64,000 nt of DNA from Panacagrimonas perspica (GCF_004364935.1 NZ_SOBT01000010.1:434001-498000), one strand, 5' to 3'; counted from the stretch's first letter, positions 46,740 through 56,369 are shown. The notes: generated by a model not told the origin, from the letters alone. Numbers and translations: made by a program.

Positions 46740-48695
46740 ATGGACAACCTCAAGAATCTCGTCCGCGAGAAGCACATGTACATGACGCGCATCGGCGTCG
46801 CCGTACTGGTGTGCTTGAGCATGACGTCGCTGCTCGTCTACCGGCTGATCGGGCTGCAGGTGATCGATCGCGAGTACTACGCGACGCGTGCAGAAGAAAA
46901 TCGCATGCGCCTGTCCGCGGTACCGCCGGTGCGTGGGCTCGTCACCGACCGCAACGGCGTATTGCTCGCGCAGAACACACCTGCCTTCGTGCTCGAGGTG
47001 GTGCCCGAGCAGGTCGAGAACATGGATACGCTGCTGCGCGCCCTGCGACCGGTGCTGAATCTCGACGACGTCGAGATCGCACGCTTCAAGGATCGGGTCG
47101 GCAAGACACCTCGCTATCGTTCGGTGCCGCTGCGCGGCAACCTGACGATGGAGCAGGTCGCGCGCTTCCAGCTCAACCGTTTCGACTTCGAAGGCGCCGA
47201 CGTCACTGCCACGCTCACGCGCAGCTATCCGCTCGGCTCGGCGGCGGCCCATGTGGTTGGTTATGTCGGCGGCATCACCGAAGAGGAATTCAAGAAGATC
47301 GAGGCCGCCGCCTACCAGGGCCTGACGCAGATCGGAAAGATCGGCGTCGAGAAGTCGCACGAGAACGAGCTGCGCGGAACACCCGGCGCGAAGATCGTCG
47401 AAGCCAATGCTTACGGCCGTCCGCTGCGCGAGCTGGAGTACCGCCAGGGCGCACCCGGCAAGAATCTGGTGCTGAGCCTGGACGCCAAGGTACAGATGGC
47501 GGCCGAGAAAGCGCTCGCCGGCCTCGACGGCGCGGTCGTGGCGATCGATCCTCGCAACGGCGAAGTCATCGCGCTGGTCTCCAAGCCCGGCTTCGACCCG
47601 CAGCCCTTCGTCGCCGGCATCGATCGCACCACGTACAAGGCGCTGCTCGACGATCGCAAGCGCCCGCTCTACAACCGCGCGCTGCAAGGCGCGTATCCGC
47701 CCGGATCGACCGTCAAGCCGTTCATGGCGCTGGCCGGTCTCGAATACGAAACGCTCCAGGGCGGCCACGGGGAATACTGCAGCGGCTCGATGAGCCTGCC
47801 GCATTCGACGCGCAAGTACCGCTGCTGGAAGCGCAGCGGCCACGGCTGGCTCGACATGGCAGGCGGCGTGATCCAGTCCTGCGACATCTATTTCTACGAG
47901 GTCGCGCAGGCGCTGGGCATCGACCGCATCCATACCTTCCTGTCGCTGTTCGGACTCGGACATCCCACCGACGTCGACCTGCCGCTCGAGAAGAGCGGAC
48001 TGCTGCCGTCGCGCGAATGGAAGATGCGCACGCGCAAGGAAGCCTGGTTCCCGGGCGAGACGCTCAACATCGGCATCGGTCAGGGCTACATGACCACTAC
48101 GCCGATGCAGCTCGCGCAGATCACGGCGCGCATGGCGATGCGCGGCAAGGGGTTCAAGCCGCACGTCGTGCACGCGATGCAGGACACACTCACCGGCGCC
48201 ACCACCTTGGTACCGCCCGAAGCGCTGCCCGCGATTCCGCATCGACACGCGCAGGACTGGGAGACCGTGATCAACGCGATGGTCGAGGTCACGGCCTCGC
48301 AGCGCGGCACCGCGTATCGCGTGTTCAAGGACGCGCCGTACCGCGTGGCCGCCAAGACCGGCACCGCGCAGGTCGCCGGCATGTCGCAGGACGAGCTGCG
48401 GGCCCGAAAGCTCACCGAGACGCCGTTCCACCTGCGCGACCACGCCTTGTTCATCGCCTTCGCACCCGCCGAAGACCCCAAGATCGCCGTTGCGGTGATT
48501 GCCGAGCACGCCGGCCATGGCGGCTCCGCGGCCGCCCCGGTGGCGCGCCAGGTCATGGACCAGTATCTGCTCGGCCAGATTCTCTACAACCTGCCGGCCG
48601 ATCCGGGCGCCGGCGCTCCCGTGGCGGCGGGAGTGCCGGCGGCTCCGGTGGAACTCATCGGCTCGCCGGGCTCGGCGTCCGACGACGAGGAATAA
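46740..48695 (+). CDS. mrdA: Penicillin-binding protein 2 (peptidoglycan transpeptidase)
   Basis: Class B penicillin-binding protein of the elongasome, 651 residues, which cross-links lateral-wall peptidoglycan. One transmembrane helix lies near 17-37 (IGVAVLVCLSMTSLLVYRLIG). A pedestal domain begins VPPVRGLVTDRNGVLLAQNTPAF. The transpeptidase domain has SxxK as PPGSTVKPFMALAG, SxD/N-type SCDIYFYEVAQALG, and KTGTAQVAG. The full length is normal. The Ala/Pro-rich tail (VAAGVPAAPVELIG) is a local elaboration. It sits 10 bases before rodA, its polymerase partner. Confidence 0.96.
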   Translation: MDNLKNLVREKHMYMTRIGVAVLVCLSMTSLLVYRLIGLQVIDREYYATRAEENRMRLSAVPPVRGLVTDRNGVLLAQNTPAFVLEVVPEQVENMDTLLRALRPVLNLDDVEIARFKDRVGKTPRYRSVPLRGNLTMEQVARFQLNRFDFEGADVTATLTRSYPLGSAAAHVVGYVGGITEEEFKKIEAAAYQGLTQIGKIGVEKSHENELRGTPGAKIVEANAYGRPLRELEYRQGAPGKNLVLSLDAKVQMAAEKALAGLDGAVVAIDPRNGEVIALVSKPGFDPQPFVAGIDRTTYKALLDDRKRPLYNRALQGAYPPGSTVKPFMALAGLEYETLQGGHGEYCSGSMSLPHSTRKYRCWKRSGHGWLDMAGGVIQSCDIYFYEVAQALGIDRIHTFLSLFGLGHPTDVDLPLEKSGLLPSREWKMRTRKEAWFPGETLNIGIGQGYMTTTPMQLAQITARMAMRGKGFKPHVVHAMQDTLTGATTLVPPEALPAIPHRHAQDWETVINAMVEVTASQRGTAYRVFKDAPYRVAAKTGTAQVAGMSQDELRARKLTETPFHLRDHALFIAFAPAEDPKIAVAVIAEHAGHGGSAAAPVARQVMDQYLLGQILYNLPADPGAGAPVAAGVPAAPVELIGSPGSASDDEE

Positions 48696-48705
48696 GCTTT
48701 CGCAC

Positions 48706-49830
48706 ATGAGCCCCTTCCATCGCTCCAGCAACGACGACACGCGCGTCCGCAAGCTGTTCGACGTGCTGCACATCGACCCCGTGCTGTTGTGCCTGCTGCT
48801 GGCGGTCTGCGCGCTGGGCCTGACCGTCCTGTATTCGGCATCGGGCCATTCGATAGCGATGGTCATCAACCAGGCCGAGCGCCTGCTGATCGGCCTGGTC
48901 GTCATGACCGCCGCAGCGCAGGCGCCGCCCGAGATCTATCGCAGCGCGGCGCCGTGGTTCTACGGCTTCGCGTTGCTGCTGTGCGCGCTGACGCTGGTGC
49001 TGGGCGATCACGCCAAGGGCGCTCAGCGCTGGCTGGATCTTGGCGTGCTGCGCTTCCAGCCGTCGGAGCTGATGAAGCTTGCGATGCCGATCATGGTCGC
49101 GGCCTTCCTGCACCTGTTCACGTTGCCGCCGCGCTGGCATGCCGTGGTGCTGACGCTGATGCTGATCGGCCTGCCAACCGTGGTCGTGATGGTCCAGCCC
49201 GACCTCGGCACCTCGCTGCTGATCGTCGCTGCTGGCGGATTCGCGCTGTACCTGGGCGGCCTGCGCTGGCAGTACATCTTCGGCGCGCTGGCTGCGATCG
49301 GCGCAGCGGCGCCCATCCTGTGGGCGCGCCTGCACGACTACCAGCGCCAGCGCATCCTGACCCTCTTCGACCCGGAGTCCGACCCGCTGGGCACCGGCTA
49401 CCACATCGCGCAATCGAAGATCGCGATCGGCTCGGGCGGCGTGTTCGGCAAGGGATGGCTCGAAGGCACGCAGGCCAAGCTCGACTTCCTTCCCGAATCG
49501 CACACCGACTTCATCTTTGCGGTGTTCGCCGAAGAACTCGGGCTCATCGGCATCTGCGTGCTGCTGACCTTGTACCTGGCCATCGTCGGTCGCGGTCTCT
49601 ACATCGCGGCGCGCGCGCAGGACAGCTTCCAGCGCCTGCTCGCCGGCAGCCTGGCGATGACGTTCTTCGTCTACGTGTTCATCAACATGGGGATGGTCAT
49701 CGGCCTGCTCCCCGTCGTCGGCGTGCCGCTGCCGCTGATGAGCTACGGCGGCACCTCGATGGTCAGCCTCCTGGCGGGCTTCGGCCTGCTGATGTCGATC
49801 CACACGCATCGCAAGCTGCTGGCGTCCTGA
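48706..49830 (+). CDS. rodA: Peptidoglycan polymerase RodA (SEDS family)
   Basis: SEDS-family glycosyltransferase partnered with PBP2, 374 residues with ten predicted transmembrane helices. Characteristic segments are YSASGH, GAQRWLDLGVLRFQPSELMKLAMPI, VMVQPDLGTSLLIVAAG, the long loop GTGYHIAQSKIAIGSGGVFGKGWLEGTQAKLDFLPESHTDFIFAVFAEELGLIG containing the catalytic-region Glu, and PLPLMSYGGTSMVSLLAGFGLLMS at the end. It is the last gene before a reverse-oriented cupredoxin gene interrupts the cell-wall series. Confidence 0.96.
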   Translation: MSPFHRSSNDDTRVRKLFDVLHIDPVLLCLLLAVCALGLTVLYSASGHSIAMVINQAERLLIGLVVMTAAAQAPPEIYRSAAPWFYGFALLLCALTLVLGDHAKGAQRWLDLGVLRFQPSELMKLAMPIMVAAFLHLFTLPPRWHAVVLTLMLIGLPTVVVMVQPDLGTSLLIVAAGGFALYLGGLRWQYIFGALAAIGAAAPILWARLHDYQRQRILTLFDPESDPLGTGYHIAQSKIAIGSGGVFGKGWLEGTQAKLDFLPESHTDFIFAVFAEELGLIGICVLLTLYLAIVGRGLYIAARAQDSFQRLLAGSLAMTFFVYVFINMGMVIGLLPVVGVPLPLMSYGGTSMVSLLAGFGLLMSIHTHRKLLAS

Positions 49831-49890
49831 ACTCCGGGAGCAGCCTTCCCGGGCTGCGCCCCCGCTACGGGCGGCTGATTTCCAACGCGA

Positions 49891-50256
49891 CTACTGCACC
49901 ACCACCTTGCCTTTCATCACGTCGCCGTGGATGGCGCACTTGTAGTCGTAGCTGCCAGGCGCCGTGAAAGTGCGCGTCCAGGAGGCATCGTGCCGCAGGC
50001 GGCCACTCTTGGTCTGGTCGGCGAAGATCACGTTGTGATTGGAACCGTCGTTGTTCACCCAGGTCACAGTCGTACCCACAGGAACCGTCAGCGTCTCGGG
50101 TACGAACACATTGAAGCCGATCGAGACCTCATGCGGACCCGAAGGCGGCTTGGTCTGGGTCGGCGCGCCGGCGGGTCCGGCTGCTCCAGCCTGCGAAACA
50201 AGACAGCAAGCGGTCAGCAGCACCGCGACAAAGCTCGTGTTCTTGAAGCCGATCAT
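49891..50256 (-). CDS. Periplasmic plastocyanin-like cupredoxin
   Basis: Exported copper protein of 121 residues. The signal peptide (MIGFKNTSFVAVLLTACCLV, then SQAGAA) is followed by a single cupredoxin domain. The type-1 copper ligands are in place: His in GSNHNVIFAD, then Cys, His and Met in YKCAIHGDVMKGKVVV. Such proteins carry electrons or bind copper. The start ATG 50256 follows AAAGGA by 8 bases and gives a normal signal peptide; in-frame ATG 50283 has none. It is oriented against the flanking rodA and mltB, so it is a separate transcript inside the cell-wall region. Confidence 0.87.
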   Translation of the reverse strand: MIGFKNTSFVAVLLTACCLVSQAGAAGPAGAPTQTKPPSGPHEVSIGFNVFVPETLTVPVGTTVTWVNNDGSNHNVIFADQTKSGRLRHDASWTRTFTAPGSYDYKCAIHGDVMKGKVVVQ

Positions 50257-50476
50257 CCGATGGATCCTTTCTAAGGTCGTCATTAAAGCGATGCCTGCTT
50301 CATTGCGCGGCGGGTACGCGGCCCTGCGTTCCCGAACTGAAGCAACGACCGCGCCGAATCGCGCGGAAGCGCCTTTTTCCGCGCCCGATCCGGTTGCCGG
50401 AACAGGCATTGGGCCGGTCCCGACGGGCGCGACGGGTTGGCGTGGGCCGGGTCACCCGATAAGGTGCCGCCGAATA

Positions 50477-51511
50477 ATGTCCCCCTCATGCCCCCTGATG
50501 CCGGTCTTTCGACGCCTGTTGCCCTGCCTGTTCCTGCTCGCCGCCGCGCCGGCCAGTGCTGACTACAGCGGGCATCCGAAGGCGCAGGAGCTGTTGACGC
50601 AGCTCGCCCGCGAGGAGCGTTTCAGCCCCGAGGAACTGGCAGCCGTGCGAGTGGCACTGACCCAGGCGGAGAAAATTCCGAAACTCGTCGAGGCCGAGCA
50701 GAAGGCGGCCGAGCGAACCGAGACCTGGACGACCTACGCGGCCAAGCGGGTCGATGCCCCCCGGATCGAGAACGGCGCCGATTTCCTCGACGAGAACAGC
50801 ACCTGGTTCGCGCGGGCCGAGGCCCAGTACGGCGTACCGCCGGCCATCATCGCAGGGGTGCTCGGCCTGGAGACCAACTTCGGCCGCTTCACCGGCTCTG
50901 CGCGCGTGCTCGACGCATTGGCCACGCAGGGTTTCGATCATCCCACCCGGTCGGCCTTCTTCTTCTCTGAGCTGCGCGAGTTCTTCGTGTTCTGTCGCGA
51001 CTTCAAGCGCGATCCGACGGAGGCCCTGGGCTCCTACGCAGGCGCGATGGGCTGGGCACAGTTCATGCCGAGCAATTACCGCCGCCTCGCCGTGGATTTC
51101 GATGGCGACGGCAACCGCGATCTCTGGACCGGCGCCGACGCCATCGGCAGCATCGCGCGCTACCTGGTCGAGTACGACCCCAACCGCAGCTGGCATCGCG
51201 GCGAACCGCTGGCGGTGCCAGCCGTGCTCGAAAAGCCGCTGCCGGCCACGGTTCCGATCAACACCTCGCGCACGACGCATACCGTCGCGGAGCTGGCGGC
51301 ACTCGGCCTTCGCGCCACGGTCGATCTGCCTCCAGGCACCCGGGTGGGCGTGGTCGAGCTGCAGCTCGACCAGGGCCGCGAGTACTGGATCGGCCTCAAC
51401 AATTTCTATTCGGTGATGAGCTACAACCCCCGCGTCTACTACGCGATGACGGTGAGCCTTCTGGCGCAGGAAATGGCGCGAGTCGATGCCGAGCGCAACA
51501 TCGCTCGATGA
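50477..51511 (+). CDS. mltB: Lytic murein transglycosylase B
   Basis: Periplasmic lytic transglycosylase that cleaves the glycan strand of peptidoglycan, 344 residues. The signal peptide (VFRRLLPCLFLLAAAPASA) lacks a lipobox cysteine, so this form is likely soluble. The catalytic Glu lies in IIAGVLGLETNFGRFTG. YAGAMGWAQFMPSNYRRLAVDFDGDGNRDLW and the tail LNNFYSVMSYNPRVYYAMTVSLLAQEM are typical of MltB. The start is ATG 50477 with a weak AAGG site, or ATG 50498. The stop overlaps rlpA. Confidence 0.94.
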   Translation: MSPSCPLMPVFRRLLPCLFLLAAAPASADYSGHPKAQELLTQLAREERFSPEELAAVRVALTQAEKIPKLVEAEQKAAERTETWTTYAAKRVDAPRIENGADFLDENSTWFARAEAQYGVPPAIIAGVLGLETNFGRFTGSARVLDALATQGFDHPTRSAFFFSELREFFVFCRDFKRDPTEALGSYAGAMGWAQFMPSNYRRLAVDFDGDGNRDLWTGADAIGSIARYLVEYDPNRSWHRGEPLAVPAVLEKPLPATVPINTSRTTHTVAELAALGLRATVDLPPGTRVGVVELQLDQGREYWIGLNNFYSVMSYNPRVYYAMTVSLLAQEMARVDAERNIAR

Positions 51512-52455
51512 CTATCCGGGTCTCGGCGTACTGCTCCGCAGTCGTGGCGCTGCTGCTCCTGAGCGCATGCACCACCGCTCCACCGCGCACCAGCAATCCG
51601 CCGCGCCAGGTGCGGATTCCGCCCCCGCAGGTGAGCATCGTCCGCCCGCCCGAGCGAGCACCCGTCGCACGATCCACGGAGCGCGACCCCGGACCCGCTC
51701 CCTCATGGGAGAAGGACGGTCCGCCTCTGGATGACGAGATCCCGCCCGATCTCGCCAGCCTCGCCGAACCCGTGCCGCAGTACGAGCCGCTGAGCCCCGG
51801 CGGCAACATGCGCAGCTACGAAGTGTTCGGCCAGAAGTACCACGTGCTCACGTCCGCCGAGGGCTTTCGCGAAACGGGCCTCGCATCCTGGTACGGCAAG
51901 AAATTCCACGGCCGCAAGACGTCGAACGGCGAGAAGTACGACATGTTCGCGCTCTCGGCCGCGCACAAGAGCCTTCCGCTACCCAGCTACGTGCGCGTCA
52001 CCAACCTGGGCAACGGCAAGAGCGTGATCGTGCGCATCAACGATCGCGGCCCGTTCCATTCCAGCCGCATCATCGATCTGTCGTATGCGGCGGCGGTGAA
52101 GCTCGACACGGTCGGCAAGATCGCCACCGTGGAGCTCGAAGCGATCACGCCGGGCCGCGAATTGCCGCCGCCGCCCAAGCTCAGGACGCCGACACAAGTC
52201 GCCGGTGGCGGCGCACGACCGACGCCGCGACTGCTGCAGGTGGCCGCCTATTCCGATCCGATCAACGCCGTGGCGATGAAGGAAGAGCTGGTCGAGCTCG
52301 GCATCACCGCCGTGCAGGTCCGCGTCGGCATGCTGAACAACGGCGACACCGTGCATCGCGTCATGGTCGGTCCGTTCGAGGAGCGCAAGCGCATGGACGA
52401 AACCCGCATCCGCATCCGCGGCGCCGGCTTCGAGGCCATTCCGATCTCCGAATAG
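51508..52455 (+). CDS. rlpA: Septal-ring lipoprotein RlpA (DPBB plus SPOR)
   Basis: Outer-membrane lipoprotein with lytic transglycosylase activity on denuded glycans, 315 residues. The lipobox LLLSAC ends at Cys21. A Pro/Arg-rich linker precedes the double-psi beta-barrel (about 125-215, GLASWYGKKFHGRKTSNGEKYDMFALSAAHKSLPLPSYVRVTNL, INDRGPF). A SPOR domain closes the protein (about 240-312, LLQVAAYSDPINAVAMKEELVELGI), targeting it to the division site. The ATG overlaps the mltB stop codon. Confidence 0.95.
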   Translation: MTIRVSAYCSAVVALLLLSACTTAPPRTSNPPRQVRIPPPQVSIVRPPERAPVARSTERDPGPAPSWEKDGPPLDDEIPPDLASLAEPVPQYEPLSPGGNMRSYEVFGQKYHVLTSAEGFRETGLASWYGKKFHGRKTSNGEKYDMFALSAAHKSLPLPSYVRVTNLGNGKSVIVRINDRGPFHSSRIIDLSYAAAVKLDTVGKIATVELEAITPGRELPPPPKLRTPTQVAGGGARPTPRLLQVAAYSDPINAVAMKEELVELGITAVQVRVGMLNNGDTVHRVMVGPFEERKRMDETRIRIRGAGFEAIPISE

Positions 52456-52564
52456 CCGCACGGCTCGTGATGGCGTGCCGGCTGCAAACTTTGCTCGCGG
52501 TTCGAACGATGCGTTGCGATAATCGCGCCTTGGGTTCCCGCCTCCCGACTCGCTCCCGCGCCTG

Positions 52565-53707
52565 ATGAAATTCAACGTTCCCGCCCTGCTGCTCGCGCTC
52601 GTCCTCGCCGGCCCCGCCTTCGCCGCCAAGATTCCCGATCCGCCCGCGATCGACGCCAGGTCCTGGGTGCTGATGGACTACGCCTCGGGTGAAGTCCTCG
52701 CCGAGAAGAATGGCGACGCACGCGCCGAACCCGCGAGCATCACCAAGGTGCTGCTCAGCTACATCGTCTACGACGAGATCAAGAAGGGCCGCATCAAGTG
52801 GACCGACGAGGTCCTGATCAGCGAGAAGGCCTGGCGCCAGGGCAAGGACTCGAGCGAGTCGCGCATGTTCCTGAACATCGGCTCCAAGGTGAAGCTCGAG
52901 GACCTGGTGCACGGCATCGTCATCCAGTCCGGCAACGACGCCAGCGTCGCGGTGGCCGAACATCTCGCCGGCAGCGAGGACGCTTTCGCCGAACTGATGA
53001 ACCAGTACGCGCAGAAGCTGGGCATGAAGAATTCGCACTTCACCAACGCACCGGGCCTGCCCGATCCCGACCACTACTCCACGCCGCACGACCTCGCGAT
53101 TCTCGGCCGCGCACTGATCCGCGATTTCCCCGAGGACTACAAGGTCTACGCGCAGCGCGAGTTCCTCTACAACGGCATCAAGCAGGGCAATCGCAACATC
53201 CTGCTCGACATGGACCGCGGCGCGGACGGCATCAAGACCGGTCACACCAGCAGTGCCGGCTTCTGCCTGCTGTCCTCGGTCAAGCGCGAGGATCGCCGCC
53301 TGATCGCAGCGGTAATGGGCACGCCGAGCATGAAGTACCGCGCGCAGGCCAGCCTGGAACTGATGAACTGGGGCTTCCGCTTCTTCGAGAACGCCGCGAT
53401 GTTCGGACCCGACAAGCCGCTGGCCACCGTGCGGGTGTGGAAGGGCGCGGAACCGCAGCTTGCGGTCGGCGCACAATCGATGAGCCTGCTGCTGCCGCGC
53501 GGTGGCAAGGACACGATCCAGGTCAAGACTCAGGTCAACGAGCCGGTGCTCGCGCCGGTGGCGCTCAACCAGACGCTCGGCAGCATCGAGGTGTCGGTGG
53601 AAGGCAAGGTGGTGCGCAAGCTTCCGCTGGTCGCCCTCAAGGAAGTGCCGGCGGGCAGCCTGTTCCAGCGCTTGTCGGACCAGGTGAGGATGTGGATCGC
53701 GAACTGA
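52565..53707 (+). CDS. dacA: D-alanyl-D-alanine carboxypeptidase (PBP5/6)
   Basis: Periplasmic carboxypeptidase trimming pentapeptide stems, 380 residues. The signal peptide ends near AFAAK. Active-site motifs are SxxK as [15 protein letters not shown] as [10 protein letters not shown], and KTG as [12 protein letters not shown]. The C-terminal beta-domain and amphipathic anchor ([15 protein letters not shown]) are typical of PBP5. The final 16 bases overlap the proposed lipB start. The ybeD gene often found between dacA and lipB is absent. Confidence 0.96.
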   Translation: MKFNVPALLLALVLAGPAFAAKIPDPPAIDARSWVLMDYASGEVLAEKNGDARAEPASITKVLLSYIVYDEIKKGRIKWTDEVLISEKAWRQGKDSSESRMFLNIGSKVKLEDLVHGIVIQSGNDASVAVAEHLAGSEDAFAELMNQYAQKLGMKNSHFTNAPGLPDPDHYSTPHDLAILGRALIRDFPEDYKVYAQREFLYNGIKQGNRNILLDMDRGADGIKTGHTSSAGFCLLSSVKREDRRLIAAVMGTPSMKYRAQASLELMNWGFRFFENAAMFGPDKPLATVRVWKGAEPQLAVGAQSMSLLLPRGGKDTIQVKTQVNEPVLAPVALNQTLGSIEVSVEGKVVRKLPLVALKEVPAGSLFQRLSDQVRMWIAN

Positions 53708-54357
53708 TCGTTCGCTTCCTCGGGCGCGTCCCCTATGCGTCCAGCTACACGGCGATGCGCGAGTTCACCGAGACGCGCACGCCCCAGACACCCGACGAAC
53801 TCTGGTTGCTCGAGCATCCGCCGGTCTTCACGCAGGGTCAGGCGGGAAAGGCGGAGCACGTGCTCGCAGCGGGGGACATCCCGGTGGTGGCGAGCAATCG
53901 CGGCGGCCAGGTGACGTATCACGGGCCGGGGCAGCTGGTGATGTATCCGCTACTGGATCTGCATCGCCGCGGCATCGGCATCCGCGGACTCGTCAGCCTG
54001 CTGGAGAACGCGATGATCGCGACCGTGGCGCGCTACGGCATTCACGCGTTCGCCCGCAGCGATGCGCCCGGCGTGTACGTGGAACAGGTTTTCGACGGGC
54101 ACACCGATACGCGCAAGCTCGGATCGGTGGGACTTCGCGTGAGTCGCGGCTGCAGCTATCACGGCCTGTCGCTGAACGTTGCGATGGACCTGGAGCCGTT
54201 CTCCCGGATCAACCCCTGCGGCTACGCGGGGCTGCGCATGACGCAGATCAGCGAGCTGGGCGGATCGACTGATGTGGACGCGGTCGGCCGCGACCTGGCA
54301 GCGGAGCTGACTGACGCGCTGGCGTCGCAGGACGCGACGTCCCCGCCGGAAGCCTGA
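53692..54357 (+). CDS. lipB: Octanoyl-[acyl-carrier-protein] transferase LipB
   Basis: Transfers octanoate from ACP to lipoyl-dependent enzymes, the first step of lipoate synthesis; 221 residues. Family motifs are [35 protein letters not shown], the catalytic Lys in [23 protein letters not shown], and the catalytic Cys in [12 protein letters not shown]. The best start is GTG 53692, inside the end of dacA, with GTGAGGA just upstream; no ATG is near. The usual downstream lipA is missing here; the next gene is on the opposite strand, 9 bases away. Confidence 0.95.
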   Translation: MDRELIVRFLGRVPYASSYTAMREFTETRTPQTPDELWLLEHPPVFTQGQAGKAEHVLAAGDIPVVASNRGGQVTYHGPGQLVMYPLLDLHRRGIGIRGLVSLLENAMIATVARYGIHAFARSDAPGVYVEQVFDGHTDTRKLGSVGLRVSRGCSYHGLSLNVAMDLEPFSRINPCGYAGLRMTQISELGGSTDVDAVGRDLAAELTDALASQDATSPPEA

Positions 54358-54366
54358 TCAGCGCCG

Positions 54367-55725
54367 CTACAACAGTGGAGGAATCGGCGGCAGCGTCCCC
54401 AACACGGGCAACGGCAGCAGCGAAGACAGCAGCCCCTGTCGCGACGCACGACAAGCCGCGAAGGCATCGCCGGTCCCCGCACCCGGTGTTCCAGCTGCAG
54501 CGGCGAGCACCGCCTGCGAGCAGTACGTCGCGAGCGGCATGTACTCGCCGCGATCGGCCGCGGTCTGCGACGCCGAACTCTTTTCAATGGATTTCGCGAA
54601 CGACGGATGCGCCAGCAGTTCGCGAATCGTGACCGCGCCCTGCTTCTCCGTTCCCCACGGCAGCCAGTCGTACTGGGCCGGCAGCAGCACCGGACGCATC
54701 CAGTCCCTGCTGATCACGATGTTGTAGTAACCCTCGGCGTCCAGCTTCAGTTGCTGATCCGCGATGCACGCGTAGACCCGCGTGCTGGCGGCCCCGTACT
54801 GGCACAGCGACCAGTAGCGCACGAGCGGCGTCGGTTGCGGCTGATCCTGCGTGGTGTAGCTCGGCAACTTGCCGCGCACCAGCAGGAAGTCGGCGTAGTC
54901 CCGATCGGACTTGAGCGCCAGGAAACCGTTGTGCGGGTTGTAGCCCACGCCCAGGCCCGCCGCGGCAAGAACCGTGTCGTCGAACTTGACGAACACCGGC
55001 ATCGCCGGCGGAATCACCGGAGGGGTCAAGGAAACCGGCAGCGCGGAGCCGTCCGTGTGGAACTGCTTCTGGATGCTCGCGCAGACCGCTGCGTCCGCGG
55101 CATTGGGTAGGGATTTCGGGCCGCTCGGTGTTTCGAGCGTCAGCGTCGGCAGCGGGGCACCGCCTTCGTTGCCTCCCACCGGAAGGTAGGTGCGATAGGC
55201 CAGCGCAGTGCGCTTCTTGACCTTCGCATCCAGCGCGCCGGGCTTCGGCCGATACAGTGTGTTCGTCTCGCGAACCGCCGGAACCGCGGCGTTGATCCGG
55301 ACGTAGGCGGTGTACGAGCCACCAACGGGAACCTGGTCGTCGCGGCGTGTGCGATCGAGATTCCGGTTCGCGCTGCCGGGGTCGGGCACCAGCTCGTTGT
55401 CGCTGATGGCCTCGAACACGAACAGGTTTCCGTCGTGCACGTGAAACGCCGAATAGCGTGCATCCGGGTACTGGCCCTGGATGCGCAGGCGCGAACCCGC
55501 GGGTGCCGTGTCAGAGACCACCGCGATCCAGTAGCGCGCGTTGATTTCAGGGAAGGCGGTATTGCCGAGGCCGGTCCGGGTCGGATCGAACGCCAGCATC
55601 CAGCCGCAGCCGACCTGCAGGTTCTGCGTCGGCAATCCGAGCTGGGCATGCGCCGGCTGCATCGCCACCAGAGCGGCTGCCGACATGAGCCACCGGACCA
55701 GCAGCCCGATCGATCCCTTCTTCAC
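54367..55725 (-). CDS. Exported protein of unknown function, ~450 residues
   Basis: Predicted secreted or periplasmic protein of 452 residues. A signal peptide (KKGSIGLLVRWLMSAAALVA, then MQPAHA) starts at GTG 55725, which follows GAGGAG by 6-7 bases. The mature part contains segments recalling DUF1214/DUF1254-type proteins (NARYWIAVVSDTAPAGSRLRIQGQYPDARYSAFHVHDGN, then VRYWSLCQYG and YYNIVISRDWM), but I cannot assign it firmly. Cysteines are few and spread. The tail is Pro/Leu-rich (LLPLPVLGTLPPIPPLL). It lies downstream of another exported unknown, 89 bases away on the same strand, so the two may be linked. Confidence 0.65.
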   Translation of the reverse strand: MKKGSIGLLVRWLMSAAALVAMQPAHAQLGLPTQNLQVGCGWMLAFDPTRTGLGNTAFPEINARYWIAVVSDTAPAGSRLRIQGQYPDARYSAFHVHDGNLFVFEAISDNELVPDPGSANRNLDRTRRDDQVPVGGSYTAYVRINAAVPAVRETNTLYRPKPGALDAKVKKRTALAYRTYLPVGGNEGGAPLPTLTLETPSGPKSLPNAADAAVCASIQKQFHTDGSALPVSLTPPVIPPAMPVFVKFDDTVLAAAGLGVGYNPHNGFLALKSDRDYADFLLVRGKLPSYTTQDQPQPTPLVRYWSLCQYGAASTRVYACIADQQLKLDAEGYYNIVISRDWMRPVLLPAQYDWLPWGTEKQGAVTIRELLAHPSFAKSIEKSSASQTAADRGEYMPLATYCSQAVLAAAAGTPGAGTGDAFAACRASRQGLLSSLLPLPVLGTLPPIPPLL

Positions 55726-55814
55726 GATGTTCTCCTCGGTCCCCGCGCATCGTCTCCGGGTCCGAAGCCACTTTCGCGGCGTCGAGGAGACGAGCCGGAG
55801 CATAGCTCGGCGGC

Positions 55815-56201
55815 TCAGCGCATCACGCCGATGCCGTCGGGAACCGGGACCGGAAGCGGCGGCCGATTGATCGATCCCCGCTCCATCGAGGCTTCACCAG
55901 TTGCCGCTGCCGAACGGCCGCCCTGCACCATCGCACCCGAAGGCGGCTGGCAGGCCGAGTCCACCGAGCGGCCCGGATTCGCAGGATCGGGATTCACGGG
56001 ACGCCCCGCCGCGTCATAGCAGCCGGCGGCATAGACGGACACGGGAGCGGCATTCGATCCGCCCTGCACCGGCGCGGAACTGCGGACCGCGGGACTCAGA
56101 CGCACCGTGGGCGCCGGGTCTGCGAAGGCGAGCATCGGGATCGCCACCATTCCGAGCACGAACATCCGCGCCGCCATTCGGTTCAGATCCAGCACAGGCA
56201 T
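55815..56201 (-). CDS. Small exported protein of unknown function
   Basis: Predicted exported protein of 128 residues. Residues ~1-29 look like a signal peptide (MAARMFVLGMVAIPMLAFA core). The mature part is low in complexity, rich in Pro, Ala, Gly and Ser, with two cysteines (AAGCYDAAGRPVN and SVDSACQPPSG) that could pair. ATG 56201 is preceded by GAGGA 9 bases upstream; ATG 56219 and ATG 56228 are further options. No family was recognised. It is upstream of, and on the same strand as, the ~450-residue exported unknown. Confidence 0.55.
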   Translation of the reverse strand: MPVLDLNRMAARMFVLGMVAIPMLAFADPAPTVRLSPAVRSSAPVQGGSNAAPVSVYAAGCYDAAGRPVNPDPANPGRSVDSACQPPSGAMVQGGRSAAATGEASMERGSINRPPLPVPVPDGIGVMR

Positions 56202-56369
56202 GGGCCTTATCCTCTTCATGGTTCTCATGTTCGACGGCATTTCCTTTCGCGACGCTGACAATCTGCTGCGCCGCACACAAGCCCATGCCGAAGCGGCGGG
56301 CAACACCCTAAGATAGGCTCATGTGCATGCTCGACATACTGCCCCTCTGCGGCACCTCATGAACCGCGA

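Noticed and set aside
46407-48905. An 832-codon minus-strand frame opposite mrdA
   Set aside because: Antisense to the conserved PBP2 gene; no ribosome site and low-complexity, Arg-rich product.
49840-49885. Degenerate half-copy of the REP-like repeat after rodA
   Set aside because: It shares only CCCGGGCTGCG and GCTACGGGC fragments; too short to count as a copy.
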